NCBI GenBank assembly: GCA_018806915.1
Contig: JAGKQI010000059.1
Span: 1-64,000 of the forward strand
Length of the DNA: 64,000 nucleotides
Direction of reading: 5' to 3'
From: Phytophthora colocasiae
Lineage: Eukaryota; Oomycota; Peronosporomycetes; Peronosporales; Peronosporaceae
This document shows, in pieces, positions 22,121-34,832 of this stretch. Both the position numbers and the translations under genes were made by a program. Below the pieces are notes generated by a model. The model was given only the letters and a program-made list of their open reading frames with translations. It was not told where the DNA came from and did not search any database. Positions within the stretch are counted from its first letter, which is position 1; every line of letters begins with the position of its first letter.

Positions 22121-25033
22121 ATGTCCGATCCGCCTCCCTCGCCCCCTTTGACGCCGAGAACGCCCTCGAGCGAGCACTCGATCCGATCCGCCCGATCCAC
22201 GGCCTCCCGCTTCTCAACCCCCGGGGTAAACCCCGAGCTGGTCACCTTGCAAGCGAGGCTGGCCCACAGCCAACGGATGCGCGAAACCTTGAGTCGCGAT
22301 CGGGACCACCTGGACGACACCGTTCGCCGGTTGCGATCCGACATGGAGGATATGGAGCGCTTCCGGGACGACCAAGCGGAGGAGATTTTGCGGCTGAACG
22401 CCGAAATCGCTCATCTGCGATCGGGAACCGGAGATGCTATCGGTGGGGACACGATCGCCGCCTTGCAGGATCAGCGGGCCCAGCACGACGCCGAACGACG
22501 GGAGTCTGAGCAGCGACTGGCCCGGATCCAGGCGCGGCTAGACTCTGCGCTCGAGGATCTCGACTTCCGGCTGGCCGAACTTCGCATAGCCGGGGAGACG
22601 GAGATTGAACTCCGGGATGAGCTTCAGGATCGCGAACGGGAGCTCGCCGCCGTGCGTCATGACCTGACCCTCACTCAGCGTAGCCTTGATCGCTGGCAGA
22701 GGAACGATTCCTCCCAAGGTCCACAAGCGGCTATGGCCATGCCCGCTGATCAGACTCGTCCGACGGCAGAGGAGGCTCGGTTGAGGTTGGAGTTGACGCG
22801 GACCCAAGCGGAGTTGCTCGCCGCTCGAGCCGAAGTCGCGTACCTGGAACGCGAGGCAGAGGATCACCAGGCTGAACTGGCTCGGGCACACCTCGCCTTG
22901 GAGGACGTATCCGCACCGGATTCCCGCGCCCCGCCTTTGGGTGCAACCGCGGATGCCGCCGCCGTATCCAGCCTGGAGCAAGATCTGGCAGACGCCTTGG
23001 GAAATCTGGAAATAATCCAGCACGACCGGGACCAGCTCTCCGTCCAGCATCGTGCCGCCATTGCCGAGCGGGATCAGGCCGTCGCAGACCTGGATCCAGG
23101 CCCGCCTCGACCGGGATCAGGCGGTGCAAGATCTCAATCGAGTAACGGTAGACCGTGATCGAATCCAGGTCGACCTGGACGATGCCACCCAAGATCGTTT
23201 ATCTGTCCTCGCAGACCTTGACGTGGCCCGATCCGCCCGGGATGCGGGGCGACACAGGAACTCGACCAACTCCAGCGACAGAACGCGGAGCTTCGACAGG
23301 CTCATCAAGAGTTGGACGCTGATTATGCCGAAGCCGAACAACAGCTGCATCACGCCGAGGATTCCTCTGCTCGGTTGTCCTCGTGGATCGCGGATCGACG
23401 GGCGGCTCGTGCCACCAAAAGATCTCGAAGCGCCTCCGCTTCCCCGGCCGTTCCTCCTTCCTCACGCAAGCGTCCAGCTCGGAGCTCCTCAGCTCCCCGT
23501 GATCTAAAACCTGCAGCTACCGAAGCTCCCGGGTCAACTCCAGCCTGTCACGCCCACGGCGGTTCCGACTCAGCAGGATCAACGGCGAGCCCGTTGGATC
23601 TGTTGGCGGATCAAGCTTCTGGGCAGGCTGGAGGGGAGGAGACCGACACTCCAGTCCCTGATCCGACCCCGGCGCCGACGGATCAGCCTGGATCGCCCCC
23701 CGCCGATGGTGATTCGCAGGACGAGGAAGAGGAAGACTCCGATTACGATCCCGAGCACCCATTCTCATCGCCGTCCGAAGAGGACGAGAGTCCAGAACCC
23801 AGCAATGGAACTAGTTCTGAGGCCGAATCGGAACGTTCCAACGAGGCGGAGGACTCCGAGGAGGACGAGATTCTACACATGGGCCGCCAACGGTCTATCT
23901 CGACGCACCGGCGCGAGTCCGGTCAGGTTCCGAGAGGCGGACCTTCTGGCACTCGTGGATCGGGGTATCCGGACGGCTCAAGCCCATCTCCGGATGGATC
24001 AGGCCCGCCGTCTCCGGGATCACCTCCGGGTTCCCCGTCACCGCCGCCACCTCCTCCCGGCGGTTCCCCGCCCCTCGGGCTCCGACCACCCCTGTTCCCG
24101 GTCGCCTCCTTCATTCCAGGGTACGATCGGCAGCGTACCTTCGCGGCCGCTGACATCGTGCCGTGGGATCCGCAGGTGATCGGGCAGTATTCGATCGTGA
24201 ATCTGATTGCCAGTTCTCTGGGCAAACGGTTGTTGATCCCTTTGGGTTGGCTGTTCCCTTCCCAGATACAGGCCGGGCCTGCACCGACCCCCGGCACCGA
24301 ATACCTCCACGAGTTGATCACGGGCGTGAACGTGCTTGATCTGCTGGCTCTGGAGCCGTGGAACGACTTCGCGAACCCGGGTCCCCTTACGTTCGACCTC
24401 GATCTGCATGAGAGGGAGGGAACACCCCTCGCGGCCGTGGCCGCCACCTATCGCGTCCTGGAGGAACGGCACCGTCAGGCATTTTGGGAGGCCACCCATA
24501 ACTTCGAGATCACCTCTGCCATGCAGGATGCGGATCTTGAACTGCAGCGGTATTACGTTGCTCGCAAGGCCAGGCGGAGTCGGGCTGGGTCTGCTTGGCG
24601 CCAGTTCCTCGCCTCCTTCCCCGCCATAATGCGCGACCAGTGGTTCGATCTCGACATCCTGTTGGATCCGTTCTTCCTTCACCTCCCCATTCCGTCGGTG
24701 GATGTGGTTCGTTGGTATCCCGGCGTGGTCTCTCGGCGTGCCAACCTGGCGGATCCCAACGCGAACGTCCCAGAGCCGGCGAACCTGATCGAGGCTCTGG
24801 AGGAGTGTGACGAGGCGGATCCGTGGCGTAACCAGTATCGGCAAGACCCGGTCAACCATCCCGCTACCAGGATTCCCCGCCTTATCGGCAAGTTCAATCC
24901 TCCTCCCGCTGGGGCTAACTTCTCCGTAAGTCGTGCGAACTCCGATCACCTGCAGCAAGGCTCAGGGCTTCTCCCGAGTTCGGATTCAGAACCCCTCCAG
25001 GGCCGTTCTACATTCTTCCATCTCCATTCGTAA
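22121..25033 (+). pseudogene. Family A antisense ORF, unit 2
   Basis: Same gene as 40949-43753. It is open from the ATG at 22121 to about 23096, where a 1-nt insertion (CTGGATCCAGG against CTGGATCAGG) shifts the frame; a second insertion near 23246 and compensating changes near 23535-23570 follow. The acidic, Pro-rich and C-terminal parts are open again to 25033, extended past the normal stop by an indel at about 24918. Confidence 0.75.
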
Positions 25034-25279
25034 TTCTCATAATCTCCACTCGTGATCCGTAATCTCCATTCCCACAGTCATTCCATCGTACTCTATCATT
25101 TTAGGAATGTGATCCCCTTTCATCTCCATTTCGCCATCCCGGATCACCATCTTCCAACGTCAAATTCCCTACACACATGTATATACACAAATATAAAACT
25201 CTCGTTCTGATCTGGATTCTCCTCCACATCAGCTTCCTCGATCACGGCGAGGCAACCCTGTCACCTCGCCTAACTTCCC

Positions 25280-27024
25280 TTACACTTCTTCATGCGACTG
25301 CATCACGCCGAACCGGTTCCGATTAGCGTGGTCACGTAGGAACGCGCTCAATATGGCCCCACAGTTAAGGTCAGCTTCGTCGACCCACGTTGGCTCATCA
25401 TAACCGACCCAGTGCACCAGGAATTCACGATAGATCCGGCCGTAGCGAGTTCGTTTCCCACTTCGCATGTCCGAGATCCGTTCGACTTCGTACTCATCGG
25501 CATCCAGATCTGGGACCCAACTGTCCTCCGGGAGGAGGATCTCATCGAAATCGAGCCGATCTGCTTCATCTACCGTCAACTCGATCCGCGGTCGATCCGT
25601 AAATTCCGTACCAGCTTTAGCTTAGAAACGTGGACCACTGGGAAGATATGGTAATCCGATCCCGCGATCTCCAGCCTGATCGTGAATTCATTGATCTTCT
25701 CTGCAACACGGAACGGGCCGTGCCAAAGGTGAGCGAGTTTACGCGCATATCCTTCTTTCACACGATCTAGATACAGCCAGACTCGTGATCCAACTTCGAT
25801 TTGATGGGGATCGACATCCTCATTGTGCCGATCGGCTCGGTCCGCGATCGCTTCTCGTAGCTTAGCGTTGACCTGTTCTCGTGACTGCTGGTAGTATCTC
25901 TGAACCCGATATCTCCATCGTCTTGGATCGCGATCGTGGCGTCTGGTCGACCCAATCGGAATCGTTGCTTCCAACGTCGATCTCGGATCCCATCCGTGTA
26001 CCAAATAGTGAGGAGTGTCTCCCCGAACCCGATCGTGAGCCGTGTTAATAACGAAAGTTAATCTCTCCGCGTACTCATCCCAGTCCTTTTGATCGAGATC
26101 TTGAACATACATCTTGATCGCCCTAGTGGCCGTTTGCACCATCCGTTCCGCAGTCCCATTGGCCTGTGGTCGGTAGGCCATCGTCGCCCGTTGTCGCTGC
26201 CCCAGGATCCTATTGAACGATCTGAAGAAGTCGGACATGAAGCCCGGTTCTCGATCGTGCCTGATCATCTCGCTAGCACCAAATCTGCGGAACACGCATT
26301 CTTCATAAGATTCCGCGACGGTCTGGGCCGATCGGGAGGAACTAGCCTTTGCGATCACATATCCCGTGAACAGATCTACCCAGATCAGTAGTTCAGTGTT
26401 GCCTTTGTTGGATCTGGGCAGAGAGGGTATGTGATCCATCGCTATGATCTGGAATGGGTATGTCGCTTGCAGATTCCCAGGCGACTCGCCCCGGATCGTG
26501 GGTCTCCCCTTTCCGGTCTCACAGTCTACACACTCGCCTACGTATCGCTGCACGCTCCGATATAATCCCCTCCAGTGGAAATGATCTCGGATCCGCTGAT
26601 AAGTGCGTCCGATCCCTTGATGTCCCCCTTCCAGAGTCGTATGGTAGTGGTGGAGGACATCCTGCTGTAGCGTTTCTGGGACCACAAGTCTCATCAGGCG
26701 ATCGCGATCACCACTTGATCTCGGCCCTGGTGGGCAGTAAAATAGCAGATCTTGTTCGTCTACCTCGTACTCGGAGGCGATCTTGGCGTAAGATCCAGAT
26801 TCGGCTCGAGTAAGATCCGCGATCTGCCCAGCCAGGTACTTCTTTAGTCCTGCGATCCAGACCTCCTCGTTCTGGGCTCGCCTGATCCGATCAACCCGCA
26901 TCTCCCGGATCAGTTCCTCTCGCAGGACAGCGGCACCAGGTCGCGCTCGGGCTGCACGCATGGCTACGGCCGACACTTGCACAGTTCGATCTTCAACTCG
27001 AGGGATCAACACCTCAGATCGCAT
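25280..27024 (-). pseudogene. Family A integrase and chromodomain, unit 2
   Basis: A 482-codon open stretch carries the HHCC region, the DDE core (MDHIPSLP, HDREPGFMS, NGTAERM) and the basic C-terminal domain. A 2-nt loss near 25601 then moves the chromodomain (VERISDMR, FLVHWVGYDEPTWVDE) into the next frame, ending at 25280. The upstream joint to the second RNase H is broken by a 22-bp deletion near 27016. Confidence 0.8.
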
Positions 27025-30000
27025 CGATCTGCCTCATCGTGGACCTCGATCCCGCTTCCTCGTTGCAGCGCGGCACTCGCCAAGCTATCTGCACTCCCAT
27101 TCCAGTCTCTCTTCACATGGACAAGCTCGTGATCTCCCCAATTCCGCAAATGATCCAGCACTTTCTGTTTCAGTAACGTCAATCCTGGCGCCTTACAGTC
27201 GATCTCGCCCCGGACTTGTCGGATCACCAGGTTCGAATCGCCACAAACGACCAAACGGCGGCGCTCTAACTGTGCGATCATGCAAAGACCTAGCAAGAGC
27301 CCACGGTATTCCGCTTCATTGACAGTAAGACTCTCCGCGTAGTCTGATCTAGCTTTGATCACTTTCCACTCCGGCAAACTCCACACGATCGCGCTGAAAG
27401 CGCCTCCTCCTCGTTTCACGCGTGCCGAGCCGTCGAAACTTACTACCCATAGCTCCTCGCCTGGATCTACGGTGGGAATCGGCATCTGGATCTTACGTCT
27501 TGGTTCCTTCTGTGGCGCGATCGCGATCAGGGCTTCGTCGATCTCCGATCTAGGCGTTATATTAGCTGCGATCGCCCCCAGTATCTCATCCTCTCCCTTC
27601 GTACACTTCGTGATCTCGAGTGTCCATGGGGATAGAAGTGCAGACCATTGTCCTAGGCGCCCTTGGAGGCCGGCGGACTTGAACAGCCAGGCAAGCGTGG
27701 AGTGTCTGGTTAGGACCTTGATCCGACGTCCCACCAACAGGGTGTAGTGTAGATCCAAGATCCGAAGTAGAGCCAACACCTCCTTTTCGGCAACATTATA
27801 GTTTAGCTCGTTCGTCTTCAAGGTTCGGCTGGCAAACGCGACCGGGTGGTAGATCTGGTCGTGTTCCTGCATTAGTGCGGCGGAAATCGCCCAGTCACTA
27901 GCATACACGATCACCACGGGTAACTTCGTCATGTCGAAGTGACGAAGGATCGGGGTCGACGCGATCTTGGTTTTCAAGGCTGTAAACGCCCTGTGTGCCC
28001 TACCCCACCTCTCGTCGCCAGCTTTTGGGGCCAGATTGGCTTCGATCTCGCTTGAACAGGGGGAAGGCATCGCCCCCAAGCCGGGATCCGGTGTACTATC
28101 CCCCTTTTGAGTCGAGGTGTCTGGTGATCCATCCTGATTCAACTTAAGCGCAACGAGATCTCGAGTGATCGGGTCCGTGCTATCCATGATCTTTCGTAGA
28201 TCTGGTCGCTTCTTCAGTTCTGCGAACTCCACCTCCCGTAGTTCATATAGGACCGATGCGTAGATCGCATAATCCTCGATGAACCGACTATAGTAATTCA
28301 AACTTCCAAGGAACGATTGCATGGATCGGAGTGATCCAGGGAATGGTAGATCCGTCAGAGACTTCAGGTCTTTCGGGTTTGCCTCCAATCCGTCGATTGA
28401 CACTTTGTGTCCGAGATATTCCACCTTATCCATGCCCCAGAAGCTCTTTGCCACACTGATCGAGAGATTCCACTTATCACAGGCCTCCAATAGGTCTTCC
28501 ACCCGATCGCACATCTGATCCCATGATCCAGCCGTGATCAAGATATCGTCGATGTATGATCTCCGTCCTAGAACCGACGGGCGACCAGGATCTTCCGGGA
28601 TCCCTGATTCAAACACATCGGTAGAGTCTTCCGTATTCCCTGACTGGGAGATCTTCAAAAATCCATATAGGGCGTTGTCCACAAGACGTTGATAGATCTG
28701 AGGGGCGTTCTTCAGCCCGAACGGCATGCGATTCCACTCGAAAAGGCCAAATGGAGTGATGAAAGCCGAGATCGCGCGAGCTCGATCGGTCATTGATACG
28801 ACCCAGAATCCACTCGCCATGTCTAATGAACAATACCACAGAACCTTGTCAAGATCTTCTAACAGGTCATTGATCAGAGGCATTGGGTAGATCATCAGCC
28901 TCGTGAGACCGTTCACCAACCGATAATCGATACATAGTCGGATGTCTACACCGTTCTTCTTGATGATCACCACGATCGGAGATGCCCATGGCGAGGTCGA
29001 TGGCCGGATGATCTTGGCAGCTAGGAGTCCTTTGATGAGATCCGACACTTTCTCGCGGAACTGTGGCGCCACCTTCCGGACTCGTTGTGCAATCGGCTTC
29101 GCATCACCCACATCGATATCGCATATAACACCCTTGGCCGCCGGAGGAAGTGCGTTTCCTTTCCCGATCAGGAGATGTCGCTTCTTCCAAATAATCTGTC
29201 GAAGTTTCTCGATCTCCTCCGGGGTAGCCGATCCCGGATTTCCTACTTGCAGATCTTCAATCCTGACTTCTTCGGTGGTGGAGATCTGGATCTCTGGTAC
29301 TACTGCGAGATTATCGGCTAGATCTTCAGCCGAAAAATCGCCGCTTTCGTGTAAGTAGGTCTGATCGTCGTTCTCGATCTCTTCCGGAGATGTCGGATCG
29401 GGTTCGTTCGTTGATGGATCGGGGGATCTATCGTCCTTGGCCGTCAGGATCGGGGTGTCCTTAACCGTGGGGCCGGCGTCAGCGTCGGATACATGTTGGA
29501 TCTCGATTTGAAAATCTGGTTTTTCTGTTTTTACCTCGATTTCCTCTTCACATGTTCGATCTGTCCGATCTGGGGCCTGATCTGGCAAGCTCTCATTCGT
29601 CTCAGTCTCACCGCCCCCAGCTTCGCCACTCGGGGTCTTGTCGGAACTGATCGTAATCGGTGGGGTATCCATGGGATCCGGTTGGGGATCGATGAATGCG
29701 ACCTTGACTTCGGCCGTATCGGTTGGTGATCGAGGTTCCAATGTCGATATTTGCGCAGGATCAGGATCGGTCTTGGTTGTCCCACCTCGGCGGAGTATGG
29801 ATCGTGGCGTAACGTAGGTCGGCCGTTCGACTGACGGTAAGGGGGTCTCTACGGATTCCTGAGGTTCTGGCCTTGCGTCCACAGTCGCTTCTAGAGCTAG
29901 ATTCTGCCACTCCATGTAGCGCCGGAATCCGACCGACACAAACCCGGGGAATCGGGGCACTTTTTCTTGATCAAGTACCATCCCGACATGTAATCTGTGA

Positions 30001-30948
30001 TCCAATCGTAAGATTTTCTCGCTCAAATTCGTGATCACTAAGTACCGAGTTCGGCCGGGTCCATTTACCACGGTGGGTACCCATTGGTCGCCTCTGGTCA
30101 CCCACAATTTCTCCGTCGCCGATAATTTCACTCTCGATGCGGTCTCTTCAGATCCCCCAACTGGGATATGTAGATCTTCTTCCAACTTTACCGATCTTAC
30201 CTTTTCCCCGTATAATCTCTTGCGACCACTAAGTGGGATCCCCACTTCATTAGGTAAGCACATCGATCCCTTCGCAAGATCCATCCGGACCCCAGCCGGG
30301 ATCATGAAATCCATACCCAGGATCGCATCTTGCCCGGATAGATCCCCGATCCAAATATCAAAAACGTAGACCAGGTATCCCGCAAGCGTGATCTTGATCC
30401 TCGTTCTTCCCTCGGTGGTGTATACATTATCACCGATCCCAACACACTCCTGTCTCTGACTAGTATCAAAGTGGCACCCAACCTTACGAGCAAAGGTGGT
30501 ATCCAAGATGGATACCTCGGCGCCAGTGCCAGGAGCAAGATCGCTCTTTCATGATTGATCTTGCCTGAGATCTTGGCTTGGCGGAACCATTTTCCTGGTG
30601 CGTGGTATTTCCAGTACCCCCTGGATTCTCCTTCCTTGAGATCCAAAGCCACTTCCGCACCAGATCGCGAGAACTCATCGACACGGGGAAGACTCGCGAT
30701 CTTAGCCGTATACGAATGCAACTTACATGTATTACTGCGCAGATCCGAATTCTCCCTATCTTGATCTCTCGATTTCTTGTTCACATATGCATAGATGCAG
30801 TACTCAGAACGCTCGGCTCGTACCGGTTTCCAAACCGGCGAGCGTCCTAGTTTAACATCTTTTCCACCTTCTCGGGGAACAATCCGGCATGTCGGGTCGG
30901 ATCGTACCACTTGCGGATCTGGTTGTAGAATTCTTCCATAGGGCATTA
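27006..30948 (-). pseudogene. Family A pol (protease remnant, RT, two RNases H), unit 2
   Basis: 1,166 codons are open from 30506 to 27006: protease C-terminal half, an about 350-residue charged linker, RT (YIDD), Ty3 RNase H (VYASDW) and the archaeal-type RNase H (SFDGSAR, NEAEYRG, CGDSN). Lesions: the same 1-nt deletion as in unit 1 removes the DTG catalytic triad (about 30530), and a 22-bp deletion at about 27016 truncates the frame before integrase. The pol start overlaps the gag stop as TAATG at 30944-30948. Confidence 0.8.
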
Positions 30949-32629
30949 TCCAGCTTCATGGATCTCCCCACAACCACGGCAGGTATACAGACAGCGATCC
31001 GTTGGGTGACCCCTCTTCCCGCACTTATCACAGGTTAGACGTCTCCAGCAGTCTAGATCCGTATGCTTCCGCGATCCACAGTGTGAACAGCGACCTCGAT
31101 CGTGATCTGATGTACCCCTACGATCGATTCGGCCTCGATCTTGCGCGTTCACCTGCGATCACGACTGATCCTGTTGGTGGGGAACGCCCCCAGTACCGAT
31201 CTGCTTGTCTTCCGACGCAGCAAGATATATCCTCCGGAGATCGCCTTCAGAATCGGATCCGTCCGATCCGGATATTTCCTCTGATTCCGAGCTCGGATCT
31301 TGGATTTGGATCGCCCGTACCACCGCTCGGGTGGGTGCTGCCGGGGCACTGGCCGGTGCCTTTTGTCTGTACTTCGATCCGAACGCAGATTTACGCTGTC
31401 TGCTTTTCGCCCGTTCCCGGGCACGAAGTACTTCCTCAAGTTCATCGACGTCATTCAGCCGGAGTAGGGTCAGCCGATCCGCTAACTCCGGATCTCCCAA
31501 TGTCTCGATATAGTGATCTACATGTTCCCGGCGGGCCTTAGGGCTCCCATCCTTGATTTTCAGTCTAGCACGTAAAGCCGCCACGTTGAGCCGGTAGAGA
31601 TAATCGAGAGGAGTCTCTTCCGATCGCTTGCGAGCGTGATAGTATTGCCACGCGACCGACATACCCAACCCACAATACTGGGTCTGGAAACTGTCCAACA
31701 GATCTGCCCACTTGGTTTTCGTCGTTCGACTGAGCTGCCTGTACCAGTTCTTTGCCGGTCCCACCATCAGATCTGCAAATGTGAGGCATTTCTCTTCTTC
31801 CGTAGCCTGATCGCGCTGAAATGCTGACTTGACTTTACTGATCCAGGCCCGAGCGCGATCTTCGTCCAGATCTTTACCCGCAAAATCTTTCAGATCCGAG
31901 ATCGCTGAGATCCGGACCCGCTGGATCATCGACGATCCTCCTTGCCCGATCGCCGCGGATGCGATCGTTGCTCGGCTCGACATCTGTCCACCGGAACTTG
32001 GTACGCCCAGATCGTCCGGATCGTATTCCCATGCATCCGGATCCGAGGCCGTAACGGACTCCATTTCAACATCCAACTCCCCTTTGATCGGCGATCGGGG
32101 TGTCGCGAGATTCCGTTCTTTTAAGAAACGATCCATCGCCATTTGAAAGTAGTCGTCCAACTTGTTGCTCGATCCAGTGGAATTAGTCGTCGGCGCGGTC
32201 TTGTCTGTCCGGATCTGGCGATTTTCTTGCTGATCAGGTGTCTTAGCCCCCAGTTTCGTGCCCACCGTTCGTGTATCTTGTTTCTTCATACACGATTTCA
32301 GGAATTTGGCACCGGAGGGGCCCAGCGACATGCGTTGCAGCCTTCTCGGGCTGTCGGAATCTGGTTCCGAGGTTGCGGACGCGTAGCAGGACGATCCAGT
32401 CTGATAGCCTGGATCGGGCGTCAGTGGGCGTTCGCCGACCAAGATCTTGAGAGAGTTGAATAGATCATGGGTCGCAGATTGAATCGCTTCCAGTTCCAGG
32501 TCAAATAGAGAGTTTGGGTCGAATTCTCCAGCCACTAAACCAGCTTCTTGGAGCAGATCAAGTAGAATCTTCACCGCGTTCAGGCGGTCCGAGCTAGTCC
32601 GGGGCTTCGACACCGGGCCGGTGAGGTTA
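30946..32629 (-). pseudogene. Family A gag, unit 2, truncated
   Basis: A 484-codon open stretch from 32613 covers the Gly/Pro/charged region and the capsid-like core (GPAKNWYRQL). A CGA-to-TGA change near 31160 ends the frame just before the zinc knuckles (30946-31100). The N-terminal quarter is lost at the unit junction 32629/32630. Confidence 0.8.
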
Positions 32630-33087
32630 TGTAATGGGTCTACCTAGACCTATTAGGTGGCGTACACGTGCGCTTACGTGTATGAGGAAGCGTGCAATTA
32701 GAATAGACTTAATTTAAGTATACTTATTTAAATAAGTATAATTAAATCAAATATAACTAAATTAAACTGCAAAAATACCGTAAAATGAGAACTGTTATTG
32801 AATTTGGCATAAGCCAATTATGGACCTCCTAAAACTGTTTGTTATCTATTTCTAAAGGGTCTGCCAACGTGTGGTTGGCAGAAACTCTGCTCAGTGATTG
32901 GTAGAAATCCGTTACTTTCTACCAATAATATGCACAAATGCACACGAACCACCCAATAATGTGGTCGCTCATGTATCCTTTGTGTGTACAGCACACCAAG
33001 GTCTGAGGCCCATTTCAACCTCTAACAGTTATCCTAACTGTTAGAGTTACAAGTGGTACAACCACTTGTACGTGTAACCCCGTTACA
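32630..33087 (-). repeat. Family B 3' LTR, unit 3
   Basis: 458 bp, TGTAATGGG to CCCCGTTACA. Nearly identical to unit 2, with a few single-base losses at 32965-33100. The hairpin series described for 13799-14259 is kept, including the 22-bp AT palindrome and the 12-bp CTCTAACAGTTA stem. Confidence 0.85.
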
Positions 33088-33186
33088 CCATCCCCGTTAA
33101 GATTCGACGTATCGGTCTCGATACGTCAATCAACAGAACTTGACAAGACCGTCAAATTCCCAAGAGAAATCCGAGTTCATTTCGCA

Positions 33187-34732
33187 ATGGACTCGCCAAC
33201 ATACGTCTCCGTCCGCTTCTGCGGACGCGCAAGCCCTCTCCTGCTGCCTCTGCAGCAGGAACAACGACCTCAGCAGTGCTCACTAGCACTGCTGCTTCCA
33301 ACAGTCCGACAGAGAAGCTCTCTGTCACCAAGTACCATGCTCTCCATAAGGAGAAGCATGAGAAGAAGAAGAAGTCTTCTTCTCTAGCAGAGATTAAGAA
33401 TCCTGCTGTCCCTATCAAAGAACTCTTTGGAGAGGACTACGAAGACATCCTCGACTACGAGGAGGATGTCGAGGAGGGGGAGGTTGATGTCAAGGCTCCC
33501 GCTCCCGTGTCTTCGTCCGAAGACACGTCAGACCCACCTGTGGGATCTCGACGACCTCGTGATGAGGCCTCGGACGCTTCAAGCTCGAAGCGTCCGCGCA
33601 GTGATGATGAAGCGTCCCCCATGTCGAGGGCGCTTACTGCACCGCGCACTGATCCGCCAGTGCGCACGCCATGGATGCCTACTGAGGCGGAGATCCATGA
33701 CCGGTTCGGTGCTAGTGCACCACCGAACCCGATACTGTTGTACTCATGCAACAGTATCAACGACGACGACGTCGCCGCTAAGGTTGTCTTTGAGTCCGAG
33801 ACTCAAAGACGCGACTACTATATCGGGCTCTTCCACGAGCTCCGATACTATGCAGCGAAGAAGACTTCGCGCAAGAGCAAAGTGCCAGAGTGGCAGGCAC
33901 TTTGTCAGTCGTGGAACGCCTTTGTTGATAACTTCAACAAAGACCCGAAGGCATATCGCGATCGCGTTGCTGCGGCTCGCGATCGCTACTACACTTACAC
34001 TACACGTGGTAAGTGTGAACGCCTCCATGATCAGTCCATGGAAGCGGGGATCCCATGTGCCGTTCCCTTTGGCACACCCTGTCCGTGTTGCTCACCCTGG
34101 CAACACGCCTCACCGAAAGTGATCTCCTGGGGTACACGGTCGTCCGTGTACCCGATCACATCAAGGAACTCCGTGGTCGTATTGTGCCACGCGAAGCTCC
34201 GAGTGCTGTGGCTGACCGCAGCACTCCTCGTGCAGGGTTTAACCCTGCAAGTTATGGTGGGCTTCGTACGCCCTCACCATTTCCGGAACGTCCTCCATCA
34301 GGACGTTCCGCGGCTCCTATGTATCTCGATAGGGAGGAAATTCTCTCCAACGAATACGAAAACGAACCCCTTGAGAGTTCGTTCTCTTATGAGCCACGAT
34401 CCGCTCCACAATCCAGCGGATCGCTCCACGCGCGTCGCGCAACGGCGGCGGAGGGGGTGGGAACACTCCCTCCGCATGGTCAACGCTATGACCATGACGA
34501 TCGTGCCCTGCACGATCGAGTTGCTGCGCTGGAGCAGACACAGAGCGCTGAGATAGCTGCTCTGAAGCAGGAGGTTCGTGTCCTCCGTGCTGAGGTCTGC
34601 GAGGCAGCTCAGACTGCCTCGAACCTCTCGTCCGGTCTTGGGACGAGAGTGAACCAGTTGATCGACCGTGTCGACGGTCTCGAGAAGGCCTTCCAGGCCT
34701 CTCGCACTCCTCAGTCGGACTACCAACCCTAG
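33187..34732 (+). pseudogene. Family B antisense ORF, unit 3
   Basis: The ATG at 33187 is in place, but losses at about 33200 and 33230 shift the frame. From 33276 it is open through the acidic stretch (GEDYEDILDYEEDVEEGE), the SSKRPRSDDE segment and the folded middle. The C-terminal coiled coil is open in a neighbouring frame to 34732 (RVNQLIDRVDGLEKAFQ). Compared with unit 2 it has the probable original version of the EEGEVDVKAPAPV segment. Confidence 0.6.
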
Positions 34733-34793
34733 GTAGTCCGTGCTGCACGTACGGCTTCAACCGCCCGACGTAGAAGGTCGGGTGGAGTCTCAT
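34298..34793 (-). pseudogene. Family B chromodomain tail, unit 3
   Basis: RLHPTFYVGRLKPY followed by linker and chromodomain (IVERIVAHKR, FRIRW). The conserved Trp codon of the WEP motif is TAG, and Gly-to-Glu and His-to-Tyr changes precede it. Since the opposite strand codes too, these base changes also alter the antisense ORF (Gly to Arg). Confidence 0.7.
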
Positions 34794-34832
34794 GCTGGAC
34801 GGTATGTCCAGCCGGTACGCGTTGCCGTGCCG

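Larger units (their letters stand above)
13799..32629 (-). repeat. Composite B+A unit 2
   Basis: 18,831 bp. It carries the same order and the same internal breakpoints as unit 3 (B truncated at ACCAGCAGT next to the A LTR start; left end at the B LTR terminus). Corresponding features are offset by about 18.83 kb from unit 3. Some stretches are virtually identical to unit 3 (RT to second RNase H), others to unit 1 (gag-protease), suggesting gene conversion or a mosaic origin. Confidence 0.85.
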
